From Rhodospirillaceae bacterium (GTDB lineage: Bacteria; Pseudomonadota; Alphaproteobacteria; Thalassobaculales; Thalassobaculaceae): a DNA stretch of 33,421 nucleotides. The DNA lies in assembly GCA_002690995.1 (NCBI GenBank), contig NZGS01000131.1, positions 1-33,421 of the forward strand, written 5' to 3'. The first letter of the stretch is position 1; every line of letters begins with the position of its first letter. Under the pieces are notes generated by a model. The model was not told where the DNA came from. It was given only the letters and a program-made list of their open reading frames with translations, and made no database searches. This document shows, in pieces, positions 31,313 to 33,421 of the stretch. The translations under genes and the position numbers were made by a program.

Positions 31313-33421
31313 CTATTCCGCAGCAGTTCTACTTAATTCAGGATGATTAAACCGCTCCAAAAGCTGTCTTTCTTTTGATTTAACCATTTTTATAGCTTTT
31401 TCTTTTACGTGACCGTAACCTCTGATCTGCTCTGGTAGTGATAGTAGTTCAATTGATGTTTGATGGTTTTCATTGTTTAGATTGCTTAAAACCATATCAA
31501 CAAGACCGAAATATTGCTCTATTAGGTTTCTTTCTGTTTTTCTTTCCTCCGTCTTTCCGAATATATCGAAAGCGGTGCCCCTTAATACTTTTAATTTAGC
31601 CAATAATCTGAAAGCGTTCATCATCCATGGCCCAAAAGTTCTCTTTTTCAACTGACCCGTTATAGGATCCTTTTTCGATATTAATGGGGGCGCCAAATTA
31701 AACTCTATTTTATAATCACCTTCAAACTGCTGTTTAATTTTTTTTATAAATGAGCCATCAGAGAAAAGCCGGGCTACCTCATACTCATCTTTATAAGCCA
31801 TAAGCTTAAAGGCGTTTTTTGCAACTGCGAGAACTAGCCCGTCCGCGGTGGGTGTTCTTTTTCTTTCCACTTCTTGAACCCGTTTCAGTAATGCGACATA
31901 TCTTTCCGCATACGTCTTATCCTGATAATTTGTCAAAAATTTCGATCTCTTCTCTATCAGGCCTTCAATTGAAACTTCGCCATAGGATCGGAACGGCTCT
32001 TCTTTTGGCTGAATTAACTTCTCTACCGCAGCCAGGTCGTGAGCCGCCCTGCGCCCCCAAAGCAAAGCCTGTTTGTTAAATTCAATCGCCACGCCATTTA
32101 TCTCAATAGCCTCTTCCACCGAACTGGTTGATAGAGGAATGTGACCTTTCTGAATTGCGTAACCAAGCATGAATAAGTTACTAGCAATACTGTCACCTAG
32201 AAGTTGAGTTGCAATTTGTGTGGCGTTTATGAAATGGGCTGAGTTTTCCCCTGTGGTCCGTTTTATAGTTTCCTTAAATACTTCGCCAGGGAATGGTAAG
32301 TCTGGATTTGAGGTAAATGCACCTGTCATTGTCTCTTGAGTATTAACGATGGCCGTTGTCTCTTCTCGAGAAACCTTTGCTAGCCCTTGCTCACTTGCTG
32401 CCGTCACCATATCACAGGCCAACATCAGATTTGCGCTGTGATCGGCTATTCTAACGGCATGGAGATCCTCAGGCTTCTCTGATATGCGGATGTGACTAAT
32501 TACGGCCCCACCTTTTTGTGCCAGCCCAGTCATATCAAGCACCGACACGCCCTTCTTTTCTATGTGAGCAGCCATCCCAATCAACGCACCAATCGTCACC
32601 ACCCCTGTACCACCTATTCCGGTAACCAATACTCCATAGGGTTTATCCAGCCTTGGTTGCTCGGGGTCTGGCAATAATTCAAAAAGGTCAGGCGGAAGGT
32701 TTTCAGCCGTTTTATTTTTTTTGACATTACCGCCAATAACATTAACAAAACTTGGGCAAAAGCCTTTGACGCATGAATAGTCTTTGTTACAAGCCGATTG
32801 ATCTATAAACCGTTTGCGTCCAAATTCCGTTTCGAGCGGCGAAACTGAAACACAGTTTGATGCCACGCCACAGTCGCCACAACCTTCGCACACCATATCG
32901 TTTATGAATATCCGCTTTGGGGGATCTATCATTGTGCCACGCTTTCGGCGGCGGCGCTTTTCTGCAGCACATGTTTGATCGAAGATTAGAACTGATAACC
33001 CCTCAACTTCGCGCAATTCTCTCTGCACAAGATCGAGATCATCCCTGTGGTGTATACTGGACGAAGAAGGCCATCTTGTACCACGAGGGTATTTGTCGGG
33101 CTCGTCCGTGACTATTCTTACTTCCCTTGCCCCTTCGGCGGCGACCTGTGCAGCAATCTGAGGCACTGTAAAGCCTCCATCTGCCGGCTGGCCGCCAGTC
33201 ATAGCTACAGCGTCGTTGTACAAGATTTTATAAGTTATATTTACACCTGATGCGGCAGCCGCCCTAATTGCTAACGCCCCGGAGTGCGTATATGTACCAT
33301 CGCCGATATTAGCAAAAATATGCTCTGTTTGAGTAAATGGCGCCTGACCAATCCATGGAGTGCCCTCGGCTCCCATATGTGTAAAGGTCGACGTGTTTCT
33401 GTCCATCCAGACTGACATAAA
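31313..33421 (-). CDS. Indolepyruvate:ferredoxin oxidoreductase, fused form (C-terminal part, runs off right edge)
   Basis: The last ~702 codons of a fused alpha/gamma-type 2-oxoacid:ferredoxin oxidoreductase; the frame stays open to base 33421, and the family total is about 1,150-1,200 residues. In order: the thiamine diphosphate part (GDGTYTHSG, NDAVAMTGGQ), cysteine motifs for iron-sulfur binding at about 32,833-32,892 (CEGCGDCGVASNC) and 32,750-32,790 (CNKDYSCVKGFC), the gamma domain (VTGIGGTGVVTIG, QKGGAVISHIRIS), and the long C-terminal domain typical of the proteobacterial fused enzymes. It oxidatively decarboxylates arylpyruvates or branched 2-oxo acids to acyl-CoA, with ferredoxin as acceptor, in aromatic amino-acid breakdown. 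The 3' end converges with the VOC gene. Confidence 0.92.
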   Translation of the reverse strand, partial: FMSVWMDRNTSTFTHMGAEGTPWIGQAPFTQTEHIFANIGDGTYTHSGALAIRAAAASGVNITYKILYNDAVAMTGGQPADGGFTVPQIAAQVAAEGAREVRIVTDEPDKYPRGTRWPSSSSIHHRDDLDLVQRELREVEGLSVLIFDQTCAAEKRRRRKRGTMIDPPKRIFINDMVCEGCGDCGVASNCVSVSPLETEFGRKRFIDQSACNKDYSCVKGFCPSFVNVIGGNVKKNKTAENLPPDLFELLPDPEQPRLDKPYGVLVTGIGGTGVVTIGALIGMAAHIEKKGVSVLDMTGLAQKGGAVISHIRISEKPEDLHAVRIADHSANLMLACDMVTAASEQGLAKVSREETTAIVNTQETMTGAFTSNPDLPFPGEVFKETIKRTTGENSAHFINATQIATQLLGDSIASNLFMLGYAIQKGHIPLSTSSVEEAIEINGVAIEFNKQALLWGRRAAHDLAAVEKLIQPKEEPFRSYGEVSIEGLIEKRSKFLTNYQDKTYAERYVALLKRVQEVERKRTPTADGLVLAVAKNAFKLMAYKDEYEVARLFSDGSFIKKIKQQFEGDYKIEFNLAPPLISKKDPITGQLKKRTFGPWMMNAFRLLAKLKVLRGTAFDIFGKTEERKTERNLIEQYFGLVDMVLSNLNNENHQTSIELLSLPEQIRGYGHVKEKAIKMVKSKERQLLERFNHPELSRTAAE

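Noticed and set aside
1-33421. Search by eye for tRNA, rRNA, CRISPR repeats, insertion sequences and integrase or phage genes
   Set aside because: None found: no repeated spacer-like units, no transposase or recombinase motif, and no cloverleaf with a plausible T-loop in the gaps. The gaps between genes are all shorter than about 300 bases.

Overview
The window looks like a chromosomal stretch of an AT-rich (roughly 40-43% G+C by eye) free-living alphaproteobacterium, probably a marine heterotroph. The evidence is a fused indolepyruvate:ferredoxin oxidoreductase of the alphaproteobacterial kind, an sfsA / cinA-like pair, a DehI-family protein, and a dense set of small-molecule catabolic enzymes (TauD dioxygenases, SDRs, MFS carriers, a dimethylglycine-dehydrogenase-type flavoprotein). 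The phylum-level guess is inference from gene content; no rRNA or tRNA is present to anchor it. I see no insertion sequence, integrase, phage gene or CRISPR array.

Layout. 1-2.1 kb: the start of a beta-hydroxyacid dehydrogenase running off the left edge, an SDR, and a divergent TauD dioxygenase. 2.2-5.8 kb: a dimethylformamidase large-subunit homologue convergent with an NtaA/SnaA/DszA-type flavin monooxygenase whose 5' end looks frame-broken at an A8 run. 5.9-7.4 kb: three small proteins of unknown function, one with a duplicated module. 7.5-9.5 kb: ChaC-like gamma-glutamylcyclotransferase, FemAB/GNAT-like protein, small membrane protein. 9.5-12.1 kb: a second divergent TauD/SDR pair plus another SDR. 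12.2-15.7 kb: a minus-strand run of DHA2 transporter, Rieske ferredoxin, a 131-residue unknown and an amidohydrolase. 16-18.8 kb: MFS carrier and UxaA-type dehydratase. 18.9-22.6 kb: MFS carrier and FAD/GcvT dehydrogenase. 22.9-24.9 kb: RraA-like protein convergent with a GSA-type aminotransferase. 25.1-28.8 kb: purB, sfsA, cinA-like gene and a coupled crotonase. 28.8-31.3 kb: enolase-superfamily enzyme, DehI-family protein, VOC protein. 31.3-33.4 kb: C-terminal part of indolepyruvate:ferredoxin oxidoreductase, running off the right edge.

How the genes work together. purB, sfsA, the cinA-like gene and the oxidoreductase are housekeeping or widespread genes. The rest are mostly catabolic units of one to four genes, each with its own orientation, suggesting an accessory island assembled piecemeal. 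Chemistry represented: 2-oxoglutarate-dependent oxygenation, N-methyl/amide cleavage (dimethylformamidase-like, dimethylglycine-dehydrogenase-like, NtaA-like), sugar-acid dehydration and oxidation (UxaA, enolase superfamily, KduD/Ga5DH-like SDRs, RraA) and decarboxylation or hydrolysis (amidohydrolase). No transcription factor is recognisable anywhere in the window. Points worth a second look include the recurring divergent TauD/SDR module, the Rieske-unknown-amidohydrolase operon, the DehI homologue with no aspartate where the catalytic one should be, the frame break in the flavin monooxygenase, and G-run ribosome binding sites on four catabolic genes.
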